Counted from the stretch's first letter, positions 1 to 6,628 are shown. The stretch: 9,651 bases of DNA from Candidatus Woesearchaeota archaeon (GCA_027083015.1 JALWQS010000003.1:1-9651); one strand, 5' to 3'. Notes: generated by a model from the letters alone, not told the origin. A program made the numbers and translations.

Positions 1-16
1 GGTAGTGTAGCTCGGC

Positions 17-56
17 ACAGTCAGAAACGCCTGATATGGGCTTTTCAACTGCGAAA
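17..56 (+). other. D-loop intron of tRNA-Asp (40 nt, boundaries uncertain)
   Basis: Preferred fold: an exon helix TAG (8-10) with CTA (58-60), a central helix TCG (12-14) with CGA (52-54), a 5' bulge GCA (15-17) and a 3' bulge AAA (55-57), then an intron helix CAGT (18-21) with ACTG (48-51). Cutting after the second base of each bulge removes 17-56 and leaves a 12-base D-loop, one longer than the usual maximum. A competing fold pairs GCTC (10-13) with GGGC (38-41), which would remove 16-43 and leave extra sequence for a second event. The presence of an insertion here is clear; its exact ends are not. Confidence 0.65.
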
Positions 57-76
57 ACTATCATGAAGCCCTGTCG

Positions 77-100
77 AAATGGCTCAAAACCATTGCAGAG
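77..100 (+). other. Canonical 37/38 intron of tRNA-Asp (24 nt)
   Basis: A textbook archaeal BHB. The central 4-bp helix is CTGT (71-74) with GCAG (94-97), the 3-nt bulges are CGA (75-77) and AGA (99-101 region, directly after the helix), and the intron hairpin has stem AATGG/CCATT. Cutting after the second bulge base leaves the seven-base loop CTGTCGA between perfect anticodon stems. The location after position 37 is the commonest archaeal intron site. Confidence 0.88.
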
Positions 101-121
101 AGGCTTCGACCCGGGTTCGAA

Positions 122-139
122 ACCAGTGATGGTCGAAAA
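122..139 (+). other. T-loop (59/60) intron of tRNA-Asp (18 nt)
   Basis: The central helix is TTCG (116-119) with CGAA (134-137). The 5' bulge begins AA (120-121), and the 3' bulge is AAT (138-140). The intron hairpin is ACCA-GTGA-TGGT (122-133), closed by a GNRA-type loop. Excision joins A121 to T140 and restores a standard seven-base T-loop TTCGAAT between CCGGG and CCCGG. Without excision the T-arm cannot form normally. This is a non-canonical intron position. Confidence 0.85.
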
Positions 140-153
140 TCCCGGCCAGGGCG

Positions 154-166
154 TTTTGACCTTTTT
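154..166 (+). terminator. T-tract terminator after tRNA-Asp
   Basis: Four T then five T (154-157 and 162-166) follow the discriminator base directly. Archaeal transcription commonly ends at short T-runs, so this is a plausible terminator for the tRNA-Asp transcript. Confidence 0.5.
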
Positions 167-173
167 ATCCCAG

Positions 174-200
174 ATTATCAGATCATAAAGGTCTGATAAT
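174..200 (+). repeat. Inverted repeat hairpin in the tRNA spacer
   Basis: ATTATCAGA (174-182) is perfectly complementary to TCTGATAAT (192-200). One wobble and one G-C pair extend the stem to 11 bp around a five-base loop ATAAA. It is AT-rich and has no T-run behind it, so it is not a classical terminator. It could be an RNA processing or stability hairpin, or a dyad protein site upstream of tRNA-Lys. The rest of the spacer (201-260) shows no gene and no convincing TATA box. Confidence 0.6.
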
Positions 201-280
201 AAACAAGGGTTGAACAGATAAGAAGTTCATGATCCAATAATCCAAACCGCTCAATAAAATAGGCCGGTAGCTCAGCCTGG

Positions 281-304
281 GGTTGCATTTTGTTGCACGG
301 GCAA
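281..304 (+). other. D-loop intron of tRNA-Lys (24 nt)
   Basis: The central helix is GCCT (275-278) with GGGC (299-302). The 3-nt bulges are GGG (279-281) and AAT (303-305), and the intron stem contains TGCA (284-287) paired with TGCA (294-297). Cutting after the second bulge base joins G280 (G19) to T305 and gives a nine-base D-loop between perfect GCTC/GAGC stems. Geometry is that of a strict BHB. Confidence 0.87.
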
Positions 305-322
305 TAGAGCACTCGACTTTTA

Positions 323-339
323 ACCTTAAGGTTGAAGAC
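323..339 (+). other. Canonical 37/38 intron of tRNA-Lys (17 nt)
   Basis: The central helix is CTTT (317-320) with GAAG (334-337). The bulges are TAA (321-323) and ACA (338-340), and the small intron hairpin is ACC-TTAA-GGT (323-332). Excision joins A322 to A340 and restores the seven-base loop CTTTTAA. This is a short intron at the usual archaeal site. Confidence 0.88.
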
Positions 340-361
340 ATCGAGTGGTCGCGGGTTCAAA

Positions 362-394
362 AAGTAAACCCTACAGAAGGAGGTGCTATGAAAG
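362..394 (+). other. T-loop (59/60) intron of tRNA-Lys (33 nt)
   Basis: The central helix is TTCA (356-359) with TGAA (389-392). The bulges are AAA (360-362) and AGT (393-395), and the intron body can form an imperfect ACCCT/AGGAGGT stem. Excision joins A361 to T395 and restores the T-loop TTCAAAT between GCGGG and CCCGT. It sits at exactly the same tRNA position as the T-loop intron of tRNA-Asp. Confidence 0.86.
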
Positions 395-426
395 TCCCGT
401 CCGGCCTATCATAATCATCATGAACA

Positions 427-445
427 GATTTTAATGAAATTTTTT
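427..445 (+). promoter_or_regulatory. Possible TATA box / T-tract before the polymerase operon
   Basis: TTTTAAT (about 429-435) is TATA-like and would place a start site near 458-462, leaving a short leader with the rpoH Shine-Dalgarno site at 471-476. The T-run at 440-445 could also end the tRNA-Lys transcript. Neither role can be proven from sequence, and the operon could be partly transcribed from further upstream. Confidence 0.35.
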
Positions 446-470
446 CAAACATAAGAAAAGGAAAAACCAA

Positions 471-477
471 AGGTGGG
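471..477 (+). promoter_or_regulatory. Shine-Dalgarno site deciding the rpoH start
   Basis: AGGTGGG lies seven bases before ATG 484 but touches the in-frame ATG at 478. A ribosome bound here can use only the downstream codon at normal spacing, so 484 is chosen as the start. Confidence 0.7.
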
Positions 478-483
478 ATGCAA

Positions 484-717
484 ATGGCAGATGCCCGAAA
501 ACACATACTGATTCCTAAACATACAAAACTTTCTGAAAAGGAAAAGACTGCAGTTCTAGAAAAATACCACATCACCTTCACTGAATTGCCGTCGATACTC
601 AAGAACGATCCAGCATTGGCAGGCATGGATGTAGAAGAAGGAGATGTCATAAAGATCGAGAGGACCAGTCCGACTGCCGGAAAAACAATCTTCTATCGGG
701 GTGTGATAAATGGATAA
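484..717 (+). CDS. rpoH: RNA polymerase subunit H (Rpb5-like)
   Basis: Small subunit of archaeal RNA polymerase, corresponding to the C-terminal domain of eukaryotic Rpb5, which sits at the downstream DNA jaw in contact with the largest subunit. The 77-residue product is the normal size for archaea. It shows the family signature: HILIPKH near the N-terminus, LPSILKNDPA in the middle, then GDVIKIERTSPTAGKTIFYR at the C-terminus. The start at ATG 484 is preferred to ATG 478 because of the ribosome binding site position. The stop overlaps the rpoB'' start by 8 nt, so the two genes are translationally coupled, as expected for the first gene of this operon. It is directly preceded by tRNA-Lys. Confidence 0.95.
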   Translation: MADARKHILIPKHTKLSEKEKTAVLEKYHITFTELPSILKNDPALAGMDVEEGDVIKIERTSPTAGKTIFYRGVING

Positions 718-2203
718 GTCTATCAGGAACGCAAATGCCCTTGTAAAATCCTATTTCAAAGGAACAAGCATGGTAGCTTCAGACATAGAAAGCTTCAACA
801 ATTTCATCGAACACAAGCTGCAAGAGATCGTCGATAACAACAAGGTAATCGAACCCACCATCATACCTCAGAATGTTGAGGACTTTAAGATTAAGTTCGA
901 TAAGATCTGGGTAACAAAACCAGACATAACAGAAGCTGACGGTTCCAAAAGGAAGATTTACCCTATTGAAGCAAGGTTAAGGAAAATATCTTATGCCGCC
1001 CCCTGTTTCATAGAAGTAAGTGCACATATAAATGGTGTTCAGAGAGAGACATTAACAACCCAAGTAGGAAGCATACCCATAATGCTTAAATCAAAATATT
1101 GCCATCTTCACGGCCTTTCCAGAGAAGAGCTCGTAGAGCAAGGTGAGGATCCCGATGATCTTGGAGGCTATTTCATAATCAATGGTACGGAAAAAGTCCT
1201 GATAGGTGTTGAAGACCTTGCCGCGAACAAACTTCTCGTCCAGAAAGAGAAGATCGGTGTGAGCGATTATGTCGGAAGGATGTTCTCTGAGGGCGGAAGC
1301 TTCAAGATTCCACACACCATAGAGAAGCTTAAGGACGGAATATTCTACCTAAGCTTTACCAGAGTGAAAAGGATACCCCTTATCGTAGTTATCAAAGCTC
1401 TTGGTCTGACAAAGGATGAGGATATCATGATGTTCATATCACGAGAACGCCAGTTCGATTCTGTCCTTGTCAATATGTTCGAATTTGCAGATATCAAGAC
1501 TGAAGAAGAAGCTATCGACTACATCGCCAAAAAGACAGGCATTACCCAAGCCAAAGAGATAAGGATCGAAAGGATGAAAGAGATCATGGATAAATACCTG
1601 CTTCCTCACCTAGGCACCACACCTCGCGACAGGATCTGGAAAGCATATAATCTTGCTAAAATGCTGAAGAAGTTTATCCTTGTAAGCCAGAAAGAACTGC
1701 CTGTCGATGATAAGGACCATTACGCCAACAAGAGGCTCAAGCTGAGCGGAGACCTGTTGGCCGATCTTTTCACCGTCAATCTGAAAGTCCTCATCAACGA
1801 CCTTCTCTACAATTTCCAAAGGATTGTCAAGAGAGGAAAATTCCCTTCTATAAAAGTTATCATACGCGATAAACTTCTGACTCAAAGAATCTATTCCAGC
1901 ATGGCGACCGGAAGCTGGGTGGGAGGAAGAAAAGGCATCTCTCAGAGGATCCAAAGGATAAATTTCCTTGATACCCTTTCACATCTGCAAAGGGTCGTCT
2001 CTCCTTTAAGCGCAAGCCAGGAAAATTTTGAGGCCAGAGAGTTACACCCAACTCATGCCGGAAGATTGTGCTGCATGGAAACTCCTGAAGGTACCAACAT
2101 AGGTCTCAGGAAGAACCTCACGATATTATCAAGAGTATCTCTTGATTCTCAGGAAGATGAGATTATAAAACAGCTCAAGACCTTAGGTCTGAAGACTGTA
2201 TAA
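710..2203 (+). CDS. rpoB2: RNA polymerase subunit B'' (N-terminal half of Rpb2/beta)
   Basis: The 497-residue product is the N-terminal part of the second-largest polymerase subunit (lobe, protrusion and fork regions). It forms one side of the active-centre cleft together with B'. Visible family features are LVKSYFKG at the N-terminus, FIINGTEKVLIGVEDLAANK around residues 155-174, and HPTHAGRLCCMETPEGTN starting at residue 446, the fork-region signature found just before the natural break point. It ends shortly after this motif, and the chain continues in the next gene 12 nt downstream, so this is a genuine split subunit and not a frameshift: the second half has its own Shine-Dalgarno site and start. 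Translation probably starts from GGGGTG (698-703) inside rpoH, six bases before ATG 710. Confidence 0.97.
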   Translation: MDKSIRNANALVKSYFKGTSMVASDIESFNNFIEHKLQEIVDNNKVIEPTIIPQNVEDFKIKFDKIWVTKPDITEADGSKRKIYPIEARLRKISYAAPCFIEVSAHINGVQRETLTTQVGSIPIMLKSKYCHLHGLSREELVEQGEDPDDLGGYFIINGTEKVLIGVEDLAANKLLVQKEKIGVSDYVGRMFSEGGSFKIPHTIEKLKDGIFYLSFTRVKRIPLIVVIKALGLTKDEDIMMFISRERQFDSVLVNMFEFADIKTEEEAIDYIAKKTGITQAKEIRIERMKEIMDKYLLPHLGTTPRDRIWKAYNLAKMLKKFILVSQKELPVDDKDHYANKRLKLSGDLLADLFTVNLKVLINDLLYNFQRIVKRGKFPSIKVIIRDKLLTQRIYSSMATGSWVGGRKGISQRIQRINFLDTLSHLQRVVSPLSASQENFEARELHPTHAGRLCCMETPEGTNIGLRKNLTILSRVSLDSQEDEIIKQLKTLGLKTV

Positions 2204-2215
2204 AGGTGGAACAAG

Positions 2216-4018
2216 ATGACTGAAGTCTTCATAAACAGCAAATTCAAGGGAGAAGTTGACGATCCGAAGAAATTCGTCGACTCCATCATTGAAGAAAGAA
2301 GAAAAGGCAACTTATCTTACAATGTCAATGTGGTCTATGACGAAGAGTCTGACCTGATAAATGTTGATTGTTCTAAAGGTCGGTTGGTCAGGCCTCTGAT
2401 CGTCGTCAAGAACGGCAAGCCCACTTTGACAGATAAGCACATCTCACAACTTGAGAAAGGAGAGATAGAATGGGAAGACCTCCTGAAACAAGGGGTCATC
2501 GAGTACCTTGATGCTGCTGAAGAGGAGAACGCTTATGTTGCCTTCTTTGAACATGAACTAACTCCTGAACATACACATCTTGAGATTCATCCATTATCAC
2601 TCCTGGGCCTGACAGCCAGTCTGGTCCCTTATGGAAATTTCAGTCACGCAGTAAGGATCGCTATAGGAAGCAAGAACCAGAAACAAGCTATCGGTTTTTA
2701 TGCTTCAAACTTTGCTGTAAGGATGGACATGGACGTCAACCTTCTGCATTATCCTCAGACGCCACTGGTCCGCTCTATAATGTATGATATCGCTGATTAT
2801 GATAAACATCCCTCAGGACAGAACATCGTCGTAGCAGTCATGAGCTACAAAGGGTATAATATAGAAGACGCCATAGTCATAAATAAAGGAAGTGTAGACA
2901 GAGGTTTTGGAAGATCATCCTATTTCCGGCCTGCTGTTTCTGAAGAATTAAGATATGCTGGCGGCCTTACCGATGAGATCTGCATACCTGATAAGGATAT
3001 CAAAGGTTACAAATCAGAGGTAGATTACCGTCATCTTGAAGAAGAAGGCGTCATATATCCTGAAGCAAAGGTTGCAGAAGGTGATGTTCTTATAGGAAAA
3101 ACTTCTCCTCCAAGGTTCCTTTCAAGCATGGATGAGTACAACCTCACTTCTAATATCAGACGTGAAAGTTCTGTCTCTCTCAAGCATGGAGAGCATGGTG
3201 TTGTTGATTTTGTCTTGTTGACTGAGAACGGTGAAGGAAATAAACTTGTTCAGGTCAGGCTTAGGGATCTCAGGATTCCTGAGATAGGCGATAAGTTCAC
3301 GTCGAGACACGGACAGAAAGGCGTGATAGGCATGCTTGTCCCTCATTCTGACATGCCTTTTACTGCTTCAGGAATAACTCCTGATCTTTGTTTTTCTCCT
3401 CACGGCATCCCTTCAAGAATGACAATCTCCCATCTTATAGAGATGGTCGGCGCTAAGGTCGGTGCTTTAGCAGGCCGAAGGATAGAAGGGACCACCTTTA
3501 CGGCAGAACCTGAAAAAGCTTTGAGAGAAGAGCTTAAGAGACTTGGTTTCAGGGATAACGGTACAGAAACAATGTATAACGGTGAGACCGGAGAGCAAAT
3601 GCTTGCAAAGGTCTACATAGGAAACATGTTCTACCTCAAACTTAAGCATATGGTCGCCAATAAGCTACATGCCCGTGCTAGAGGTCCTATCCAGCTGCTT
3701 ACAAGACAGCCTACAGAGGGACGTGCCAAAGAAGGCGGTCTCAGGTTAGGAGAGATGGAGAAAGATACCTTTGTCGCGCATGGTGCCTCATTATTGCTCA
3801 AAGAACGGTTCGACTCTGATAAGACTTTGGTTCCTGTCTGCGAACAGTGCGGCCTGTTGGCTGTATTCAACGAGTACAAGAACAAGATGTACTGTCCTGT
3901 TTGCGGAGACAATGTTGAGATCAATACTGTTGAGATAAGCTATGCATTTAAGCTGATGCTTGACGAGTTTAAATCACTGGGAGTGTATCCTAAGATTGAA
4001 CTTAAGGATAAGTTTTAG
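2216..4018 (+). CDS. rpoB1: RNA polymerase subunit B' (C-terminal half of Rpb2/beta)
   Basis: The 600-residue C-terminal half of the second-largest subunit contributes the hybrid-binding domain, wall and clamp parts of the catalytic core. Seen in the sequence: SYKGYNIEDAIVIN from residue 210, GDKFTSRHGQKGVIG from residue 358 (residues that line the RNA-DNA hybrid), PHGIPSRMTISHLIEM, KLKHMVANKLHARARGP and QLLTRQPTEGRAKEGGLRLG. A C4 zinc ribbon follows near the end, with C542, C545, C560 and C563. Size is typical for archaeal B'. It starts at ATG 2216 with AAGGTGG (2203-2209) as ribosome binding site. It lies between rpoB'' and rpoA' with gaps of 12 and 18 nt, consistent with one transcript and stoichiometric expression. 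Confidence 0.97.
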   Translation: MTEVFINSKFKGEVDDPKKFVDSIIEERRKGNLSYNVNVVYDEESDLINVDCSKGRLVRPLIVVKNGKPTLTDKHISQLEKGEIEWEDLLKQGVIEYLDAAEEENAYVAFFEHELTPEHTHLEIHPLSLLGLTASLVPYGNFSHAVRIAIGSKNQKQAIGFYASNFAVRMDMDVNLLHYPQTPLVRSIMYDIADYDKHPSGQNIVVAVMSYKGYNIEDAIVINKGSVDRGFGRSSYFRPAVSEELRYAGGLTDEICIPDKDIKGYKSEVDYRHLEEEGVIYPEAKVAEGDVLIGKTSPPRFLSSMDEYNLTSNIRRESSVSLKHGEHGVVDFVLLTENGEGNKLVQVRLRDLRIPEIGDKFTSRHGQKGVIGMLVPHSDMPFTASGITPDLCFSPHGIPSRMTISHLIEMVGAKVGALAGRRIEGTTFTAEPEKALREELKRLGFRDNGTETMYNGETGEQMLAKVYIGNMFYLKLKHMVANKLHARARGPIQLLTRQPTEGRAKEGGLRLGEMEKDTFVAHGASLLLKERFDSDKTLVPVCEQCGLLAVFNEYKNKMYCPVCGDNVEINTVEISYAFKLMLDEFKSLGVYPKIELKDKF

Positions 4019-4025
4019 AATTTTT

Positions 4026-4030
4026 AGGTG
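4026..4030 (+). promoter_or_regulatory. Shine-Dalgarno site deciding the rpoA' start
   Basis: AGGTG here is six bases before ATG 4037. An in-frame GTG at 4028 lies inside this site and is therefore unlikely to be the initiator. The same AGGTGG-A-rich-ATG layout recurs before rpoA'' and in similar form before rpoB'. Confidence 0.7.
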
Positions 4031-4036
4031 GAAAAA

Positions 4037-6616
4037 ATGGAAGAAGAAGGACTACCACAATATACATTCAAGAAAGTAAAAAGCCTTGTCTTTGGAGTCT
4101 TAAGCCCTAAGATGATAAAGCAGATGGCCAGCGCTAAGGTCGTGACTCCTGAACTTTATGACAAGGAGGGTTATCCTGTAGACGGAGGATTGATGGATAC
4201 ACGCCTGGGAGTCATAGATCCAGGTCTTAGATGCCGAACCTGTGGTGCTAAACTTAAAGAATGCCCAGGACATTTCGGATATATAGAGTTAGCAAGGCCA
4301 GTCATCCACATAAACTATGTCGGTCTGATCCATGTTCTTCTAAAAGGCACCTGTCGTGAATGCGGCAAGGTAATGATAACTAAATCGAGGAAAGACAAAA
4401 TTCTTGCTGAGATGGAACGTATAAGGAATGAGGGCCGTGTCGAAGACCTAAGAACATACGCTAAGACAATAATCAAAGAATTAGCTTCTCAGAACAAATG
4501 TCCTTATTGCAAGTCCCGACAGCAGAAGATCGTTATAGAAAAACCAAGCACTTTCTTAGAGAATGATAAAAGGTTAAGCCCTATCGAAATAAGAACACGC
4601 ATGGAACGTATCAGCGATGATGACCTTAAACTGTTCGGTCTCAATCCCAAGTCAATCAGGCCTGAGTGGTTAGTATTGACCGTACTTCCGATACCTCCAG
4701 TGACTATGAGACCTTCCATCACTCTTGAGTCTGGAGAGAGAAGCGAGGATGACCTTACTCACAAGTTAGGAGATATTGTCAGGATCAATCAGCGTCTGTT
4801 CGAAAACATAAATGCCGGCGCTCCTGAGATAATCATCGAAGACCTTTGGGATCTTCTTCAGTATCACGTCACTACTTTTTTCAACAATGATGTCGCACAG
4901 TTGCCTCCTGCCAGGCACAGGTCAGGTCAGCCTCTAAAGACGATCACTGAAAGGATCAAGAGCAAAGAAGGCAGGATCAGGCATAATCTTGCCGGTAAGA
5001 GAACCAACTTTTCTGCAAGGACAGTCATCAGTCCGGATCCGATGATCGGCCTGAACGAGGTCGGTGTTCCAAAAGTTGTCGCTATGAAACTGACAGTCCC
5101 TGAAAGGGTCACCGAGTGGAATGCTGAGTACTTGAAGAAATTTATTGAGCGCGGTCCTAAGACATATCCCGGCGCTAACTATGTTATCAGACCTGATGGC
5201 AAGAAGAAAAGGATTACCGATGATATGAAAGAACAGATACTTGAAGAGATCCAACCCGGTTACCTCGTAGAGAGACACCTGATGGATGGAGATATAGCAA
5301 TCTTCAACAGGCAACCATCCCTTCACAGGATGAGCATGATGTGTCATGAAGTAAGGGTATTGCCTTTCAATACTTTCAGGATGAACCCTTCTGTATGCAA
5401 TCCGTATAATGCGGACTTTGACGGTGACGAGATGAACCTGCATATCCCACAGACTGAAGAAGCTCGTGCCGAAGCAGAGATCCTTATGAAAGTTCAGACT
5501 CAGCTAATCAGTGCCGGTTACGGTCTCAGCGTTATAGGTTGCATCGACGATGGTATAAGCGGCAATTATCTTCTGACTAAGCTTATAGCATTGCCCAGAG
5601 AGAGAGCAATCACTCTTTTGACTAACGCAGGAGTTACTGAACTTGAACATGTACCTGATAAGGAAGTCCTTACAGGCAGCGAAATCTTCAGCGTCATCCT
5701 ACCCAAGGATCTGGATTTCAAAGGAAAAGATAAATCAGGCAATGACTTCATAATCAAGAAAGGGAAGCTACTTTCAGGAGTTGTTGATTCAGCAAGCATA
5801 GGTAAAGGTTCAGGTCTTCTTCTGAGACATGTCCACAAAAGGTATGGTGCTGCTTTTGCTGCAGATTTCATCGCTCGTCTCCTAAGATTAGGTATTGCTG
5901 TTGTTCGTGAATATGGCCATTCAACAGCCATCTCTGATACTGACCTTCCTGAGAAAGCTCAGAAGATCATACAGGAAACCCTTGATGAAGCTGAAAGAAA
6001 AGTTGAGGAACTGATCCAACAATTCTATAAGAAAGAGCTTGAGACTTTCCCTGGCAAGACCATGGCTGAAACCCTTGAGCTAAAGATACTAGAAGCTTTG
6101 AACAAAGCAAGGAACAGGACAGGTGAGATTGTAAACGAATACAGTGTTAAGGAAACAGCCACCATAGTCATGAGCCGTTCAGGAGCCAGAGGTAAACCTC
6201 TGAATCTGGCTCAGATGGCTGCTTGTGTAGGACAACAGGCTATGAGAGGCGGCAGGATCAATTCCGGCTACAAAGGAAGAACATTGAGCTGCTTCAAGAA
6301 AGGCGACCTTAGCAGCAGTGCAAGAGGTTTCATAAGACATGGCTTCAAACAAGGTCTTACTCCCAGCGAGTTTTTCTTTATGGGCATGACAGGCAGGGAC
6401 TCACTAATGGATACTGCTTTGCGTACGCCTAAATCAGGCTACCTATACAGGCGTCTGGCTAATGCTCTTCAGGACCTAAAGGTTGAGTATGATGATACAG
6501 TCAGGGACGCTTCTAAGAAGATTGTCCAGTTTAAGTACGGCGAAGATGGTGTTGATGTCTCAAAATCAGAGAGCGGTACCGTCAACATCAAACGCATAAT
6601 CAGCGAGTTGGCATAA
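4037..6616 (+). CDS. rpoA1: RNA polymerase subunit A' (N-terminal part of Rpb1/beta')
   Basis: The largest polymerase subunit, N-terminal part, carrying the catalytic site for RNA synthesis. The product is 859 residues from ATG 4037. The clamp zinc site is C66-x2-C69-x6-C76-x2-H79, and a second cysteine quartet is C106, C109, C155 and C158. The absolutely conserved active-site loop NADFDGD occupies residues 458-464, with D460, D462 and D464 as the magnesium-binding aspartates. The bridge helix region is near the C-terminus (FFMGMTGRDSLMDTALRT then SGYLYRRL). The chain ends after the usual IVQFKYGEDGVD segment, where archaeal A' normally stops, and the trigger loop is in the next gene. No key residue is missing. 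It follows rpoB' by 18 nt and precedes rpoA'' by 12 nt. Confidence 0.97.
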   Translation: MEEEGLPQYTFKKVKSLVFGVLSPKMIKQMASAKVVTPELYDKEGYPVDGGLMDTRLGVIDPGLRCRTCGAKLKECPGHFGYIELARPVIHINYVGLIHVLLKGTCRECGKVMITKSRKDKILAEMERIRNEGRVEDLRTYAKTIIKELASQNKCPYCKSRQQKIVIEKPSTFLENDKRLSPIEIRTRMERISDDDLKLFGLNPKSIRPEWLVLTVLPIPPVTMRPSITLESGERSEDDLTHKLGDIVRINQRLFENINAGAPEIIIEDLWDLLQYHVTTFFNNDVAQLPPARHRSGQPLKTITERIKSKEGRIRHNLAGKRTNFSARTVISPDPMIGLNEVGVPKVVAMKLTVPERVTEWNAEYLKKFIERGPKTYPGANYVIRPDGKKKRITDDMKEQILEEIQPGYLVERHLMDGDIAIFNRQPSLHRMSMMCHEVRVLPFNTFRMNPSVCNPYNADFDGDEMNLHIPQTEEARAEAEILMKVQTQLISAGYGLSVIGCIDDGISGNYLLTKLIALPRERAITLLTNAGVTELEHVPDKEVLTGSEIFSVILPKDLDFKGKDKSGNDFIIKKGKLLSGVVDSASIGKGSGLLLRHVHKRYGAAFAADFIARLLRLGIAVVREYGHSTAISDTDLPEKAQKIIQETLDEAERKVEELIQQFYKKELETFPGKTMAETLELKILEALNKARNRTGEIVNEYSVKETATIVMSRSGARGKPLNLAQMAACVGQQAMRGGRINSGYKGRTLSCFKKGDLSSSARGFIRHGFKQGLTPSEFFFMGMTGRDSLMDTALRTPKSGYLYRRLANALQDLKVEYDDTVRDASKKIVQFKYGEDGVDVSKSESGTVNIKRIISELA

Positions 6617-6628
6617 GCAGGTGGAAAA

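Larger units (their letters stand above)
1..153 (+). tRNA. tRNA-Asp(GTC), three introns, first 5 bases outside window
   Basis: Decodes Asp codons GAC/GAU. The 3' half of the acceptor stem (CCAGGGC, 146-152) requires a 5' partner GCCCTGG, of which only the last GG (1-2) is in the window. The D-stem is GTGT (5-8) with TCAT (61-64), as is usual for tRNA-Asp. The anticodon stem AAGCC (66-70) pairs with GGCTT (102-106), and the spliced loop is CTGTCGA with anticodon GTC at 73-75. The T-stem CCGGG (111-115) pairs with CCCGG (141-145), and the spliced T-loop is TTCGAAT. The discriminator is G153, the expected Asp identity base, and CCA is not encoded. Removing introns at about 17-56, 77-100 and 122-139 leaves 71 bases, or 76 with the five outside. 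The anticodon and T-loop introns are well supported; the D-loop boundaries are less certain. T-tracts follow at 154-166. Confidence 0.9.
261..408 (+). tRNA. tRNA-Lys(TTT) with three introns
   Basis: Decodes Lys codons AAA/AAG. The acceptor AGGCCGG (261-267) pairs perfectly with CCGGCCT (401-407), the discriminator is A408, and CCA is not encoded. The D-stem is GCTC (270-273) with GAGC (307-310). The anticodon stem CTCGA (312-316) pairs with TCGAG (341-345), and the spliced loop is CTTTTAA with anticodon TTT at 319-321. The variable loop is TGGTC (346-350). The T-stem GCGGG (351-355) pairs with CCCGT (396-400) including one G-T, and the spliced T-loop is TTCAAAT. Removing 281-304, 323-339 and 362-394 (24+17+33 nt) leaves exactly 74 bases with a standard cloverleaf. 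The A1-U72 end pair is mildly unusual. It lies in the same direction as the polymerase operon that follows 70 bases later. Confidence 0.93.

Noticed and set aside
478..483. ATG 478 as the rpoH start
   Set aside because: It directly abuts the Shine-Dalgarno site AGGTGGG, leaving no spacing. ATG 484 has normal spacing and gives the usual N-terminus.
2204..2215. Frameshift or assembly error splitting rpoB (and likewise 6617-6628 for rpoA)
   Set aside because: Each downstream half has its own stop-gap-SD-ATG arrangement at the known natural break points, so both are genuine split subunits.
4028..4036. GTG 4028 as the rpoA' start
   Set aside because: The codon is part of the ribosome binding site; ATG 4037 is well placed.
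4934..5443. 169-codon open frame on the minus strand inside rpoA'
   Set aside because: It lies opposite the most conserved part of the A' active site, has no ribosome site, and is a by-product of the coding strand. The same applies to the other minus-strand frames within the rpo genes.
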